From NCBI RefSeq assembly GCF_001722335.1, contig NZ_MIHA01000024.1, forward strand, positions 1 through 64,000: a stretch of 64,000 nt of DNA. The letters run 5' to 3'. This DNA is from Mycolicibacterium flavescens (GTDB lineage: Bacteria; Actinomycetota; Actinomycetes; Mycobacteriales; Mycobacteriaceae). A program made the position numbers and the translations under genes. Numbering within the stretch: position 1 is the first letter of the stretch; the number at the start of each line of letters is the position of its first letter. Positions 51,118 to 59,696 of the stretch are shown here, piece after piece. Under the pieces are notes generated by a model. It had not been told where the DNA came from and searched no databases. It saw nothing but the letters and a program-made list of their open reading frames with translations.

Positions 51118-51579
51118 TCAGGCCGGGTCGGCGGCTTGCGGCGCGTGGCGCGCCACGGTTTCGTCCATCGCCGCGCGCAGTGCCGGGATCTCGTCCATCA
51201 GCCGCGCGAGGTCGTCGCGGTCGATGTGCAGGACCTCGGCGCGTCCGGTCGTCGTCACGGTGGCGTTGCGCAGCGATCCGCGGCGCAGCACCGACTCGCC
51301 GATCACCTCGCCGGGGCCCACCACCGCGATGCGGTCGTGGCCGACGTACACGCCGACCTCACCGCTGAGCAGGATGTAGCAGGCGTCCGACGGGGTCTGC
51401 TCGCGGATCAACGGCCACGGGCCCGAAGTCGACGTGCGGTGCGCGGCCTGCACGAGGCGTTTGAGGTCGGTGTCGGAGAACTTCGCGAACGCGTCGAATT
51501 CGCGCAGCCGCCTGGCGTCCTGCTCGATCTCCTGCGCACGGGCCTCTTCACTGGCGCGCTGGTATTTGCGGTTGTCCAT
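51118..51579 (-). CDS. Cyclic nucleotide-binding domain protein
   Basis: A 153-residue single-domain protein. KFSDTDLKRLVQAAHRTS leads into a cNMP-binding beta-barrel with LLSGEVGVYVGHDRIAVVGPGEVIGESVLRRGSLRNATVTTTG, including the GExxGE-like phosphate cassette region. No DNA-binding domain is present, so it is an adaptor or stand-alone sensor. Located before the WS/DGAT gene, it could link cAMP to lipid storage; inference. Confidence 0.85.
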   Translation of the reverse strand: MDNRKYQRASEEARAQEIEQDARRLREFDAFAKFSDTDLKRLVQAAHRTSTSGPWPLIREQTPSDACYILLSGEVGVYVGHDRIAVVGPGEVIGESVLRRGSLRNATVTTTGRAEVLHIDRDDLARLMDEIPALRAAMDETVARHAPQAADPA

Positions 51580-51694
51580 GGTCAGTCCCCGATCCGAGAC
51601 GGTGATCTTGGTCGAAACGGTAGTCGACGCGGCGCGGGTCGGGTGCGGAAACGACCGGTCAACGACGGGTAGCGCACCGAAATCGCCCTTCGGC

Positions 51695-53221
51695 TCAGCG
51701 GTCGGCGGTGCCGTACTCCAGCGCCGGTTCGGCCGAGTCCACCGAGCCGCCGCTGGAGATCGTCAGCATGCCGGGCTGCACGTCGTAGCGGGCGCCGTCG
51801 GCGGGGTTGACCGCGACGAACCCGTTGCCCGACGGGCGGGCGTTCGACAGCTGCAGGTTGGCGCCGTCGCGCAGGCGTTCCCCGCGGTACTCGTAGCTGT
51901 CCGGCCCGGTCTGGCAGATCACCGCCAGCGAGTTCGCGGTGCGGATCGCCGCCGCGGGGGTGCTGCCCTGCACGCAGCGGGCGGTGTGCCCGACGAAACC
52001 CTGCGCGTCGGTGCCGGACACCCCGGCGATCGGGCCACCGGCCGGGGTGGTCGTCGTGGTGGTGGTCGAGGTGCTGGTTTCTGCTGAGGGCCCCGTCGGC
52101 TGCGTCGGCTCGGCGGGCAGCGCCAGCGGCGGCTGCCGCGTCGTGGTGTCGTTGCCGCTGAGCGCGAGCACCAGCGCCAGCACGATCGCCGCGGTGAACA
52201 GCACGATCGTCGCCGCGATCAGCCCGACCTGGCCTTTCCCGAGACCCGGCTTCTTCTTCGGCGGCGTCGGCATCGGCGCGTACATCTGCTGGTAGCCGGT
52301 GCGCGCCGGGTTCGGGTCCACGGCGGAAAACTGCCGGGTGGACGGCGCCGGGGCGGGCGGCGGTGGCGGCGGGGCGGGCGCGGGCTCGGTGGCCGCCGCG
52401 GCCGCGGCCCTGGCCAGCTCACCGGCGGTGGCGAACCGGTCGGTCGGCTTCTTGGCCATCCCGCGGGCGATGACGTCGTCGTAGGCGCGGCTGATCCCGC
52501 GGCGCATGATGCTGGGTCGCGGCGCCGCGGAGAACATGTGCGCGCCCATGATCTCGCGCAGGTCGCCGGCCTCGTAGGGGGCGCGGCCGGTCAGGCATTC
52601 GTAGAGCAGGCAGGTCAGCGAGTAGATGTCGGAGGCCGGTCCGCCGCGTTCCCCGCTGATCCGTTCGGGCGCCATGTAAGCACACGACCCGATCACCAGG
52701 CCGGTCTTGGTCACCGAGGCCTCGCCGCCGCCGTGCGCGATGCCGAAGTCGACGAGGTAGGCGAAGTCGTCGGCGGTGAGCAGCACGTTCTCGGGTTTGA
52801 TGTCGCGGTGCACCAGCCCGTTGGCGTGCGCGTCGTCCAGCGCCGCGGCGACCTGGGCGATGATCGACACCGCACGCGCCGGGGGCAGCGGGCCGTCGGT
52901 GCGCAGCAGGTCCTTGAGGCTGACCCCGTCGACCAGGCGCATGTCGATGTAGAGCACGCCGTCGATGTCGCCGAAGTCGTGCACCGGGATGACGTGGGGT
53001 TCCTGCAGCCGGGCGGCGACGCGCGACTCGCGGCGGAACCGTTCCTGGAAGCTGGGGTCGGCGGCGACGTCGGGGCGCAGCAGTTTGATCGCCACGGTTC
53101 GTTCCTTGGCGGTGTCGTACGCGCGGTACACCTCGCCCATGCCCCCGACGCCGATCAGAGACTTCAGCTCATACGGCCCGAATCGCGTACCCAGCCGGGA
53201 ACCGCCGTTCGGGGAGCTCAC
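51695..53221 (-). CDS. Transmembrane Ser/Thr protein kinase, PknE-like
   Basis: A 508-residue kinase. GVGGMGEVY, Lys46, HRDIKPEN (138-145) and DFG (158-160) are intact; the activation loop has VTKTGLVIGS. EPHVIPVHDFGDIDGVLYIDMRLVDG is characteristic of the PknE/PknF branch. A membrane helix (about 331-354) and a Thr-run linker (TSTSTTTTTTTP) lead to an external domain with two Cys (416, 436). The ectodomain differs from that of the kinase at 39975. GTG start at 53221 has AAGGAG 5 nt upstream; open frame further up is not coding. Confidence 0.93.
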   Translation of the reverse strand: MSSPNGGSRLGTRFGPYELKSLIGVGGMGEVYRAYDTAKERTVAIKLLRPDVAADPSFQERFRRESRVAARLQEPHVIPVHDFGDIDGVLYIDMRLVDGVSLKDLLRTDGPLPPARAVSIIAQVAAALDDAHANGLVHRDIKPENVLLTADDFAYLVDFGIAHGGGEASVTKTGLVIGSCAYMAPERISGERGGPASDIYSLTCLLYECLTGRAPYEAGDLREIMGAHMFSAAPRPSIMRRGISRAYDDVIARGMAKKPTDRFATAGELARAAAAAATEPAPAPPPPPPAPAPSTRQFSAVDPNPARTGYQQMYAPMPTPPKKKPGLGKGQVGLIAATIVLFTAAIVLALVLALSGNDTTTRQPPLALPAEPTQPTGPSAETSTSTTTTTTTPAGGPIAGVSGTDAQGFVGHTARCVQGSTPAAAIRTANSLAVICQTGPDSYEYRGERLRDGANLQLSNARPSGNGFVAVNPADGARYDVQPGMLTISSGGSVDSAEPALEYGTADR

Positions 53222-53361
53222 ATGCGCTCCTTTCTGTTCTCGACGCGGGCGTAGCTGATGGTGTTCCCGCAACGCGCGCTCGCATAACCCGCTCCCCGCG
53301 GCGGGGGCCGCCGCGAAAACCGAAATCGCAGCAGCACAGGCGAATTGCTCAGTGGCCGAGC

Positions 53362-53904
53362 TTACCGATCTTTGGCGACGCGTGCCGCGAACGTGACGGT
53401 CACCGCGTCGGCGACCCGCATCGCCCCCATCAGCATCGAGTACGGCTTGAGTTTGTGGTCGCGGTGGCTGACCTCGGATCGGGCCGCCAGTGCCCACGCG
53501 TCGCCGAGGTCGTCGACGCGCAGGTCGACGGTGTGCGGGCGGGAGGTGCCCGCGATGGTCAGCGTCCCGTCGAGGCGGTAGCCGCCGTCGGCGTTCGTGA
53601 TGGTGTCGGCCTGATAGACGATTTGCGGAAACCGTTTCGCACCCAGCACTTTCAGTGCGTTCGTGCGGGCCAGCGCCTTCTCCGGCGGTGTCATCGGCGT
53701 CACACCGCCCTCGCCGGAGACCACCTCGACACCGTCGAGGTCGACGGTCAGGGCCAGCGCTGCCGGTGCGTCACCGGCCCAGTCGACGCGGGCGTGCCAG
53801 CGGTTCGCCGCGAGAGTCAGCCGGTGGCCCATCTTGGCCGCGCGGCCCTCGACTCCGGTTTCGAGTTGCAGGCGACCGTCGTGCTCGTCCAGGTTCCAGG
53901 CCAT
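53362..53904 (-). CDS. YceI-family protein
   Basis: A 180-residue protein with the YceI lipocalin-like pattern: AWNLDEHDGRLQLETGVEGRAAKMGHRLTL, FPQIVYQADTI and LTIAGTSRPHTVDLRV. YceI proteins bind polyisoprenoids or amphiphiles; no signal peptide is present here, so this one is probably cytosolic, as in other actinobacterial forms. The start could be the ATG at 53904 or one at 53913. It is divergent from the molybdenum-enzyme operon with about 57 nt between. Confidence 0.85.
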   Translation of the reverse strand: MAWNLDEHDGRLQLETGVEGRAAKMGHRLTLAANRWHARVDWAGDAPAALALTVDLDGVEVVSGEGGVTPMTPPEKALARTNALKVLGAKRFPQIVYQADTITNADGGYRLDGTLTIAGTSRPHTVDLRVDDLGDAWALAARSEVSHRDHKLKPYSMLMGAMRVADAVTVTFAARVAKDR

Positions 53905-53961
53905 GGCTCCCATTGTCGTCGGGGCCCGTTTCGCCCCGCCCAGCGCGGGTACGCGCACACG

Positions 53962-54477
53962 ATGGAGTCAGCCCACTTCACCGACATCACGCTGTCCGTC
54001 GACGGCACCCGGCACCAGGTGCGCGTCGACAACCGCACCACGCTTCTCGACCTGCTCCGCGAGCACCTCGGCGTCACCGCCCCCAAGAAGGGCTGCGACC
54101 ACGGTCAGTGCGGATCCTGCACCGTGCTGCTCGACGGCCGGCGCGTCACCACCTGCCTGGCCTTCGCGGTCGCGCGCGACGGCTCCGAAGTCGTCACCGC
54201 CGCCGGCCTCGGCAACGGGGACACCTTGCATCCCGTCGCCCAGTCCTTCCTCGACCACGACGGCTTCCAGTGCGGGTACTGCACGCCAGGGCAGGTCTGC
54301 TCGGCCGTCGGCATGCTCGACGAGCTCAAGGCGGGCCAGCCGAGCACCGTGACCGCCGACCTCGAACAGTCACCGGAACTGTCCGACGACGAGATCCGCG
54401 AACGGATGAGCGGCAACCTGTGCCGCTGCGCCGCCTACCCGAACATCGTCGCCGCGATCGGTGAGGCCGCCCGATGA
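53962..54477 (+). CDS. Molybdenum hydroxylase, [2Fe-2S] subunit
   Basis: A 171-residue small subunit of the xanthine dehydrogenase family. The N-terminal plant-type [2Fe-2S] domain has CDHGQCGSC and C at about 62; the C-terminal helical domain has the second cluster with CGYCTPGQ and CRC (NLCRCAAYPNI). There is no Tat signal, so the enzyme works in the cytosol, unlike E. coli PaoABC. Its stop overlaps the FAD-subunit start (ATGA). Together the three genes encode an aldehyde or heterocycle dehydrogenase; substrate unknown. Confidence 0.92.
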   Translation: MESAHFTDITLSVDGTRHQVRVDNRTTLLDLLREHLGVTAPKKGCDHGQCGSCTVLLDGRRVTTCLAFAVARDGSEVVTAAGLGNGDTLHPVAQSFLDHDGFQCGYCTPGQVCSAVGMLDELKAGQPSTVTADLEQSPELSDDEIRERMSGNLCRCAAYPNIVAAIGEAAR

Positions 54478-55463
54478 TCCCGTTCGACTACCACCGCGCC
54501 ACCAGCGTGGCCGACGCCGTCACCGCGGTCGCCGACCGCCCCGGCGCCGTGTTCCTGGCCGGCGGCACCAACCTCGTCGACCACATGAAGCTCGGCATCG
54601 TCGAACCGTCGCTCGTCGTCGACGTCGCCCACCTGCCGCTCACCGACGTCGACCCGCTGCCCGACGGCGCCCTGCGCGTCGGCGCCGACGTGCGCAACAG
54701 CGACCTGGCCGCGCACCCCGTCGTGCGCAGCCGCTATCCGGTGCTGGCCCGCGCACTTCTGTCGGCGGCATCCGGGCAGCTGCGCAACCTGGCGACGACC
54801 GCGGGAAACCTGTTGCAGCGCACCCGCTGTGTGTACTTCCAGGACGTCACCACGCCGTGCAACAAACGCACGCCGGGCGACGGCTGTTCGGCCATCGGCG
54901 GCTACGTGCGCTACCACGCGATACTCGGTGCCTCGCCGCACTGTGTCGCGGTGCACCCGTCGGACATGGCGGTGGCGATGGCCGCGCTCGACGCCGTCGT
55001 GGTGTACGTCGACGCCGACGGTGAGCACCGGGTCCCGCTGACCGAGTTCCACCGGCTGCCCGGTGAGACTCCCGAACGCGACACCGTGCTGCCGCCGGGC
55101 GCTTTGATCACCGCGGTCGAGATCCCGCCGCCTCCCGGCGGCGCCCGCTCGACGTACCGCAAGGTGCGCGACCGCGCGTCGTATGCGTTCGCGTTGACGT
55201 CGGTGGCCGCCGAACTCGTCGTCGACGGTGGCTCCGTGGCGGGCGCGCGCGTGGCGCTGGGCGGCGTCGCGCACAAACCGTGGCGGGCTTCGCGCGCCGA
55301 GGAGGTCCTGACCGGTTCACCGGCCACCGAGGACACGTTCCGGCGGGCAGCCGACGCTGAGCTCGAACAGGCGGACCCGTTGCCGGGCAACGAGTTCAAG
55401 GTCGAGCTGACCCGCCGCGCGATCGTCGCGACGCTCACCGCGCTGACGGACGGAGTGCAGTGA
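54474..55463 (+). CDS. Molybdenum hydroxylase, FAD subunit
   Basis: A 329-residue FAD-binding subunit (CoxM/PaoB type): IPFDYHRATSVADAV, the FAD loop AGGTNLVDHMKL and ATTAGNLLQRTRC. The segment NLLQRTRCVYFQD...CNKRTPGDGCSA carries several Cys, as in the PaoB/4-hydroxybenzoyl-CoA reductase group where they bind an additional [4Fe-4S] cluster. It transfers electrons from the small subunit. Overlaps both neighbours by a few nt. Confidence 0.92.
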   Translation: MIPFDYHRATSVADAVTAVADRPGAVFLAGGTNLVDHMKLGIVEPSLVVDVAHLPLTDVDPLPDGALRVGADVRNSDLAAHPVVRSRYPVLARALLSAASGQLRNLATTAGNLLQRTRCVYFQDVTTPCNKRTPGDGCSAIGGYVRYHAILGASPHCVAVHPSDMAVAMAALDAVVVYVDADGEHRVPLTEFHRLPGETPERDTVLPPGALITAVEIPPPPGGARSTYRKVRDRASYAFALTSVAAELVVDGGSVAGARVALGGVAHKPWRASRAEEVLTGSPATEDTFRRAADAELEQADPLPGNEFKVELTRRAIVATLTALTDGVQ

Positions 55464-57544
55464 TGACCGCGCTGGAACCCCGCGTCATCGGCACCCGCGT
55501 CACCCGCCTCGACGGCCCCGCGAAGGTCACCGGCGCTGCGCCGTACGCCTACGAACACCAGGTCGACGCGCCGCTGTACGTGCACCCGGTGCAGGCCACG
55601 ATCGCGTCGGGACGTGTGACGCGGATGGACACGTCCGCCGCCTCACAGGTCGACGGCGTCACCGCGGTGCTCACCGTGTTCGACGCACCGCGGATGGCCG
55701 ACGCCTCCGACGGCGACCTGACGATCCTGCAGGACGACCGGGTGCACTACCGCGGCCAGATCATCGGCGGCGTGATCGCCGAGAGCGTCGAAACCGCCCG
55801 CCAGGCAGCGGCTCTGGTGCATGTCGAGTACGACGCCGCCGCGCACGACACCGAGCTGCGGGCCGACCACCCCGGCCTGTACGCGCCCGAACAGGTCAAC
55901 GCGGGCTATCCGACCGACACCTCCGATGGCGACACCGAAGCCGCGTTGCGCGACGCCGAGGTCGTCGTCGACCAGATCTACACCACCCCGCTCGAGCACA
56001 ACAACCCGATGGAGCCGCACTCCTGTATCGCCCAGTGGGACAACGGGACACTGACACTGTGGGACTCCACGCAGGGGGTACACGTGGCCCGCCAGCAGAT
56101 GGCCACCCTGTTCGGGTTGGACAAGGAGCAGGTGCGGGTCATCGCCCGGCATGTCGGCGGCGGGTTCGGGTCCAAGGGCGCGCCGCACTCGCACAACACG
56201 CTGGCCGTGATGGCCGCGCAACGCGCAGGCGGGCGGCCGGTGAAGTTTGCCGCCACCCGACAGCAGATGTTCGACTTCGTCGGCTACCGCACCCCGACCA
56301 TCCAGCGGATCCGTCTGGGCGCCGACCGCGACGGCGTGATCACCGCGATCAGCCACGAGTCGGTGTCGCAGACCGCCACGATCAAGGAGTTCGCCGAGCA
56401 GACCGCGGTGCCGTCGCGCATGATGTACGCGGGCGCGAACCGCATGACTGCGCATCGGGTGGCGAAACTCGATGTGCCGGTGCCGTTCTGGATGCGGGCG
56501 CCCGGCGAGTGTCCGGGCACCTACGCGCTGGAGGTCGCGATGGACGAGCTCGCCGTGGCCTGCGGTGTCGACCCGATCGAACTGCGGATCCGCAACGAGC
56601 CCGACGTCGACCCCGAGACCGGCAACCCGTGGTCGGATCGCCGGCTGGTCGAGTGCCTGCTGACCGGCGCCGAGCGGTTCGGATGGGCGCCGCGCGACCC
56701 GGCGCCGCGCAGCCTCAGCGACGGCGAGTGGCTGATCGGCACCGGCGTCGCGTCCGCGGTGTACCCGGCGATGATCCAGCCCGGCAACAGCGCGCGCATC
56801 GAATGCGTTGCCCCGCAGCGGTATGTGGTGCAGATCGGGGCCGTCGACATCGGCACCGGAACGTGGACGGCGTTGTCGCAGATCGCGGCGGATGCGCTCG
56901 GCTGCGAGCTGTCGGCGGTGCAGCTGCAGATCGGTGACACCGAGTTGCCGGTCGCGTCGGTGGAGGGCGGGTCGTCGGGGATCAGCTCGTGGGGCCGCGC
57001 GATCGTGGCCGCGGCGCGGCAGTTCCGGCACGATCACGGCGACGACCCGGAGGTCGGTGTTTCGACATTGGCCGATGCGCCGGACAATGAAGAGGCGAAG
57101 AACTACGCGCTGTATTCGTTCGGTGCGCATTTCGCCGAGGTCCGCGTCAGCCGCCAAACCGGCGAGATCCGCATGAACCGGATGCTCGGCGTGTTCTCGA
57201 TCGGCCGGGCGATCAACCCGGTGACGTTGCGCTCACAGCTGATCGGCGGCATGACGATGGGCATGTCGATGGCGCTGCACGAGGAGAGCGTGCGCGACCA
57301 CCGGTTCGGGCACGTCGTCACCCGCGACCTGGCCACCTACCACATCAGCTCGCACGCCGACATCGGTGAGATCGACGCGATCTGGCTCGATGACGCCGAT
57401 CCGCACTCGAATCCGATGGGCTCGCGCGGCGCCGGGGAGATCGGCATCGTCGGCTCCCCCGCCGCCGTCGTCAACGCGATCTACCACGCCACCGGGGTGC
57501 GGGTGCGCGACGTGCCGGTGCAGTGCGACGCGCTGCTGGTCTGA
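55463..57544 (+). CDS. Molybdenum hydroxylase, molybdopterin-binding catalytic subunit
   Basis: A 693-residue catalytic subunit. Molybdopterin-binding stretches GGGFGSKGAPHSH and MRAPGECPGTYALE are present, and the catalytic Glu lies in GSRGAGEIGIVGS near the C-terminus. The length is that of PaoC/XdhC-type subunits. The ATG at 55463 overlaps the previous stop (TGATG); a GTG codon earlier is also possible. No cofactor-maturation gene (XdhC/PaoD type) is next to it. Confidence 0.93.
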   Translation: MTALEPRVIGTRVTRLDGPAKVTGAAPYAYEHQVDAPLYVHPVQATIASGRVTRMDTSAASQVDGVTAVLTVFDAPRMADASDGDLTILQDDRVHYRGQIIGGVIAESVETARQAAALVHVEYDAAAHDTELRADHPGLYAPEQVNAGYPTDTSDGDTEAALRDAEVVVDQIYTTPLEHNNPMEPHSCIAQWDNGTLTLWDSTQGVHVARQQMATLFGLDKEQVRVIARHVGGGFGSKGAPHSHNTLAVMAAQRAGGRPVKFAATRQQMFDFVGYRTPTIQRIRLGADRDGVITAISHESVSQTATIKEFAEQTAVPSRMMYAGANRMTAHRVAKLDVPVPFWMRAPGECPGTYALEVAMDELAVACGVDPIELRIRNEPDVDPETGNPWSDRRLVECLLTGAERFGWAPRDPAPRSLSDGEWLIGTGVASAVYPAMIQPGNSARIECVAPQRYVVQIGAVDIGTGTWTALSQIAADALGCELSAVQLQIGDTELPVASVEGGSSGISSWGRAIVAAARQFRHDHGDDPEVGVSTLADAPDNEEAKNYALYSFGAHFAEVRVSRQTGEIRMNRMLGVFSIGRAINPVTLRSQLIGGMTMGMSMALHEESVRDHRFGHVVTRDLATYHISSHADIGEIDAIWLDDADPHSNPMGSRGAGEIGIVGSPAAVVNAIYHATGVRVRDVPVQCDALLV

Positions 57545-57556
57545 CGGGTTTCGCAC

Positions 57557-57613
57557 CGATTTCTGCCGCAGGGCTGCACTTTCGCGGATTCGACGACCCT
57601 CACGCAGAAATCG
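57557..57613. terminator. Long-loop inverted repeat between convergent genes
   Basis: CGATTTCTGC (57557-57566) pairs with GCAGAAATCG (57604-57613), loop 37 nt. It spans the 55-nt gap between the molybdenum-enzyme operon and the convergent monooxygenase gene and reaches into the 3' end of the latter. The loop contains TTTCGCGGATT, also found in the similar element at 63044. A bidirectional terminator is the simplest reading. Confidence 0.5.
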
Positions 57614-59045
57614 ACGCGCGGTCGGCGATGTAGCCGTCGGGGCGGATGAGCACGCAGCCGCCGGTGTCGAGGCCGTAGGCGGCGGCGACGGCGGGGTCGC
57701 TGACCTGCACGACGCGCACCCGATCGGGTACGTCGGCCGCGTCGCCGATGACCAGCAGCGTGTGGCGTTGGTCGTCGAGGAGATCGAACAGCCGGGTCGG
57801 TTGGCCGTCGGGCCCGGTGAACTGAACGTCGGGTGCGCGGTCGCCGACCTCGGCGCGGCCGTCGGGCGCCGAACCGGAGCCGTCGTGATAGGACACGTCG
57901 ATCTGGGAGATGGCGCGCATCAGCGTGCGTCGCACCGGCGGGCGTCCCAGCACGCGCGGGGCGATCGTGCGGCGCGCCGCGGTGCTGACCGGGTTGCGCA
58001 GCAGCGTCATTCGCGTCACCCGGCGCGTCCCCGTCACCAGCCGCCGCGCCACCGGCGCCCGCTCGGCGGCGTAGCTCTTCAGCAACTCCGGATCGGCTTG
58101 GCCGTGCACCACCGCGGCGAGTTTCCAGCTGAGGTTGAAGGCGTCCTGGATGCCGGTGTTCATTCCCTGCGCGCCGACCACCGAGTGGATGTGCGCGGCG
58201 TCGCCGACGAGGTAAACCCGTCCCGCGGAATGGCTTTCGACGCGGCGCTGGTTGATGCGGAACCGGCCAGCCTGCCGGATCTCGGTGATCGTCGCTCCGG
58301 CGGGCGCGCAGACGTCGACGGCGCGCTGGAGTTCGGCCTGCGTGACCTCGCCGGTGGGCGTGGGGCGCTGGGGCTGCGCGACCGCGATGCGGTGCCAGCC
58401 GTGCAGCATCGGGAAGTACGCGACGAACCGGCCGCGGTTGAGGAACGCGTAGAACTCGTCGCCGGGCAGATTCCAGTCGATCCGCAGGTCGGCCACCGCG
58501 AAGTTCTCCTCGAACGAGGATCCGAGGAAGCGCAGGCCCAGGTGCCGGCGCACCGTGCTGTGGGCGCCGTCGGCACCGATCACCCATGTGGCCGTGGCTG
58601 TTTCGGTTTCGCCGTCGGGGTGGCGGAGCTCGACGTCGACGTGGTCGGCGGTCTGGGTGAGGCCGACGGCCTCGACCTGTCGTTCGATGTGGGTGCCCAG
58701 CGCGGCGAGTTTGTCGGTGAGCACTTCCTGCACCTCGTTCTGCGGGACCATCAGCAAAAACGGGTACGGCGAGGGTAGAACGGAGAAGTCGGCGCGCAGG
58801 ATCTGCCGGTTCTCGCTGAACACGTTGAACACCCGGGCCTGCAGGCCGCGGGGAAGCAGATCCGGGGTGACACCGGGTTTCTCGAACAGTTCCAGGGTGC
58901 GGGCCTGCACACCCAGCGCGCGCGTCTCGGTGTTGGGTCCGGCTGCGGCGTCGACGACCCGGACGCGGACGCCGCGGCGGGCGAGTTCGAGGGCGGCCGT
59001 CAGGCCGGTGGGGCCGGCGCCGACGATCAGCACATCGGTGGTCAT
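57600..59045 (-). CDS. FAD-dependent aromatic-ring monooxygenase (PheA/TfdB type)
   Basis: A 481-residue group A flavoprotein hydroxylase: TTDVLIVGAGPTGLTAALELARRG (first FAD motif), the DG motif ATWVIGADGAHSTVRRHLGL and the second FAD motif GRVYLVGDAAHIHSVVGAQGMNTG. A C-terminal thioredoxin-like domain follows, as in phenol hydroxylase-like members. It should hydroxylate a phenolic or polyketide-like substrate with NAD(P)H and O2. It overlaps the TetR gene by 4 nt (ATGA), so it is expressed together with its probable regulator. Confidence 0.9.
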   Translation of the reverse strand: MTTDVLIVGAGPTGLTAALELARRGVRVRVVDAAAGPNTETRALGVQARTLELFEKPGVTPDLLPRGLQARVFNVFSENRQILRADFSVLPSPYPFLLMVPQNEVQEVLTDKLAALGTHIERQVEAVGLTQTADHVDVELRHPDGETETATATWVIGADGAHSTVRRHLGLRFLGSSFEENFAVADLRIDWNLPGDEFYAFLNRGRFVAYFPMLHGWHRIAVAQPQRPTPTGEVTQAELQRAVDVCAPAGATITEIRQAGRFRINQRRVESHSAGRVYLVGDAAHIHSVVGAQGMNTGIQDAFNLSWKLAAVVHGQADPELLKSYAAERAPVARRLVTGTRRVTRMTLLRNPVSTAARRTIAPRVLGRPPVRRTLMRAISQIDVSYHDGSGSAPDGRAEVGDRAPDVQFTGPDGQPTRLFDLLDDQRHTLLVIGDAADVPDRVRVVQVSDPAVAAAYGLDTGGCVLIRPDGYIADRASISA

Positions 59046-59650
59046 TGCGCCTCCTCTGCGGGGAACTGTGCGCCCAGGAGCCGCTCGAGCATTCCGATGA
59101 GCTTGCGGCGGTGCGCGTCCTGGTCGAGATCGGTGTCGGCGACGTAGGTTTCGTGCAGGTTCTGCAGCGCGCCGAGCAGGGCGACGGCGGTGAAGCGCGG
59201 GTCGTCGACGGTGAAGTCGCCGTTCTGGACGCCCTCGTCGATCAGCGCGGTCACCGCGGGCAGCACGTCGGCCGCGACCTGCGCGGTGACGCGGTGGTGC
59301 ATGTCGGTGAATGCCCGCGAGTACAGGTCGGCCATCAGCCCCGACGCGGCGACATCGGTGAGCTTGCGGTAGCTGAAGTGGAAGTCCATCAGGCGCGTGA
59401 TCGGCGAGCGGGAGTGGTCGGTGAGAACGGCCAGCCAGGTCTGCGATACGTGCTGTGACACTGTGAGCACGCAGGCTTCGAACACCTCGTCCTTGGACCG
59501 GAAGTGGTGGTAGAAGCAGCCTTTGGCGACGCCGAGCTCGCCGATGATGGCCGCGACGGTCGTCTTGTCGTAACCGTTCTCGACGAACAGCTTGAGTGCG
59601 GCGTCGACGATCTCGCTTTTGCGCACTTCGGCTTGCTTGATCTCGCGCAC
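59042..59650 (-). CDS. TetR-family regulator
   Basis: A 202-residue TetR-type repressor. The N-terminal helix-turn-helix VRKSEIVDAALKLFVENGYDKTTVAAIIGELGVAKGCFYHHFRSKDEV is textbook. The ligand domain is all-helical. GTG start at 59650, just 13 nt from a perfect 21-bp palindrome. It is translationally coupled to the monooxygenase gene downstream and divergent from the alpha/beta hydrolase gene, so it probably controls both transcripts. Confidence 0.92.
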   Translation of the reverse strand: MREIKQAEVRKSEIVDAALKLFVENGYDKTTVAAIIGELGVAKGCFYHHFRSKDEVFEACVLTVSQHVSQTWLAVLTDHSRSPITRLMDFHFSYRKLTDVAASGLMADLYSRAFTDMHHRVTAQVAADVLPAVTALIDEGVQNGDFTVDDPRFTAVALLGALQNLHETYVADTDLDQDAHRRKLIGMLERLLGAQFPAEEAQ

Positions 59651-59662
59651 CCGGCCTACGCT

Positions 59663-59683
59663 ACAGACCGACGGTCGGTCTGT
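59663..59683. promoter_or_regulatory. TetR operator: perfect 21-bp palindrome
   Basis: ACAGACCGAC (59663-59672), central G (59673), GTCGGTCTGT (59674-59683). It lies in the 46-nt gap between the divergent TetR and hydrolase genes. The CAGACCGAC/GTCGGTCTG type of palindrome is common for TetR-family dimers in actinobacteria. Being between both starts, it can shut both promoters. Confidence 0.85.
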
Positions 59684-59696
59684 CGAGGAGGCGCAT

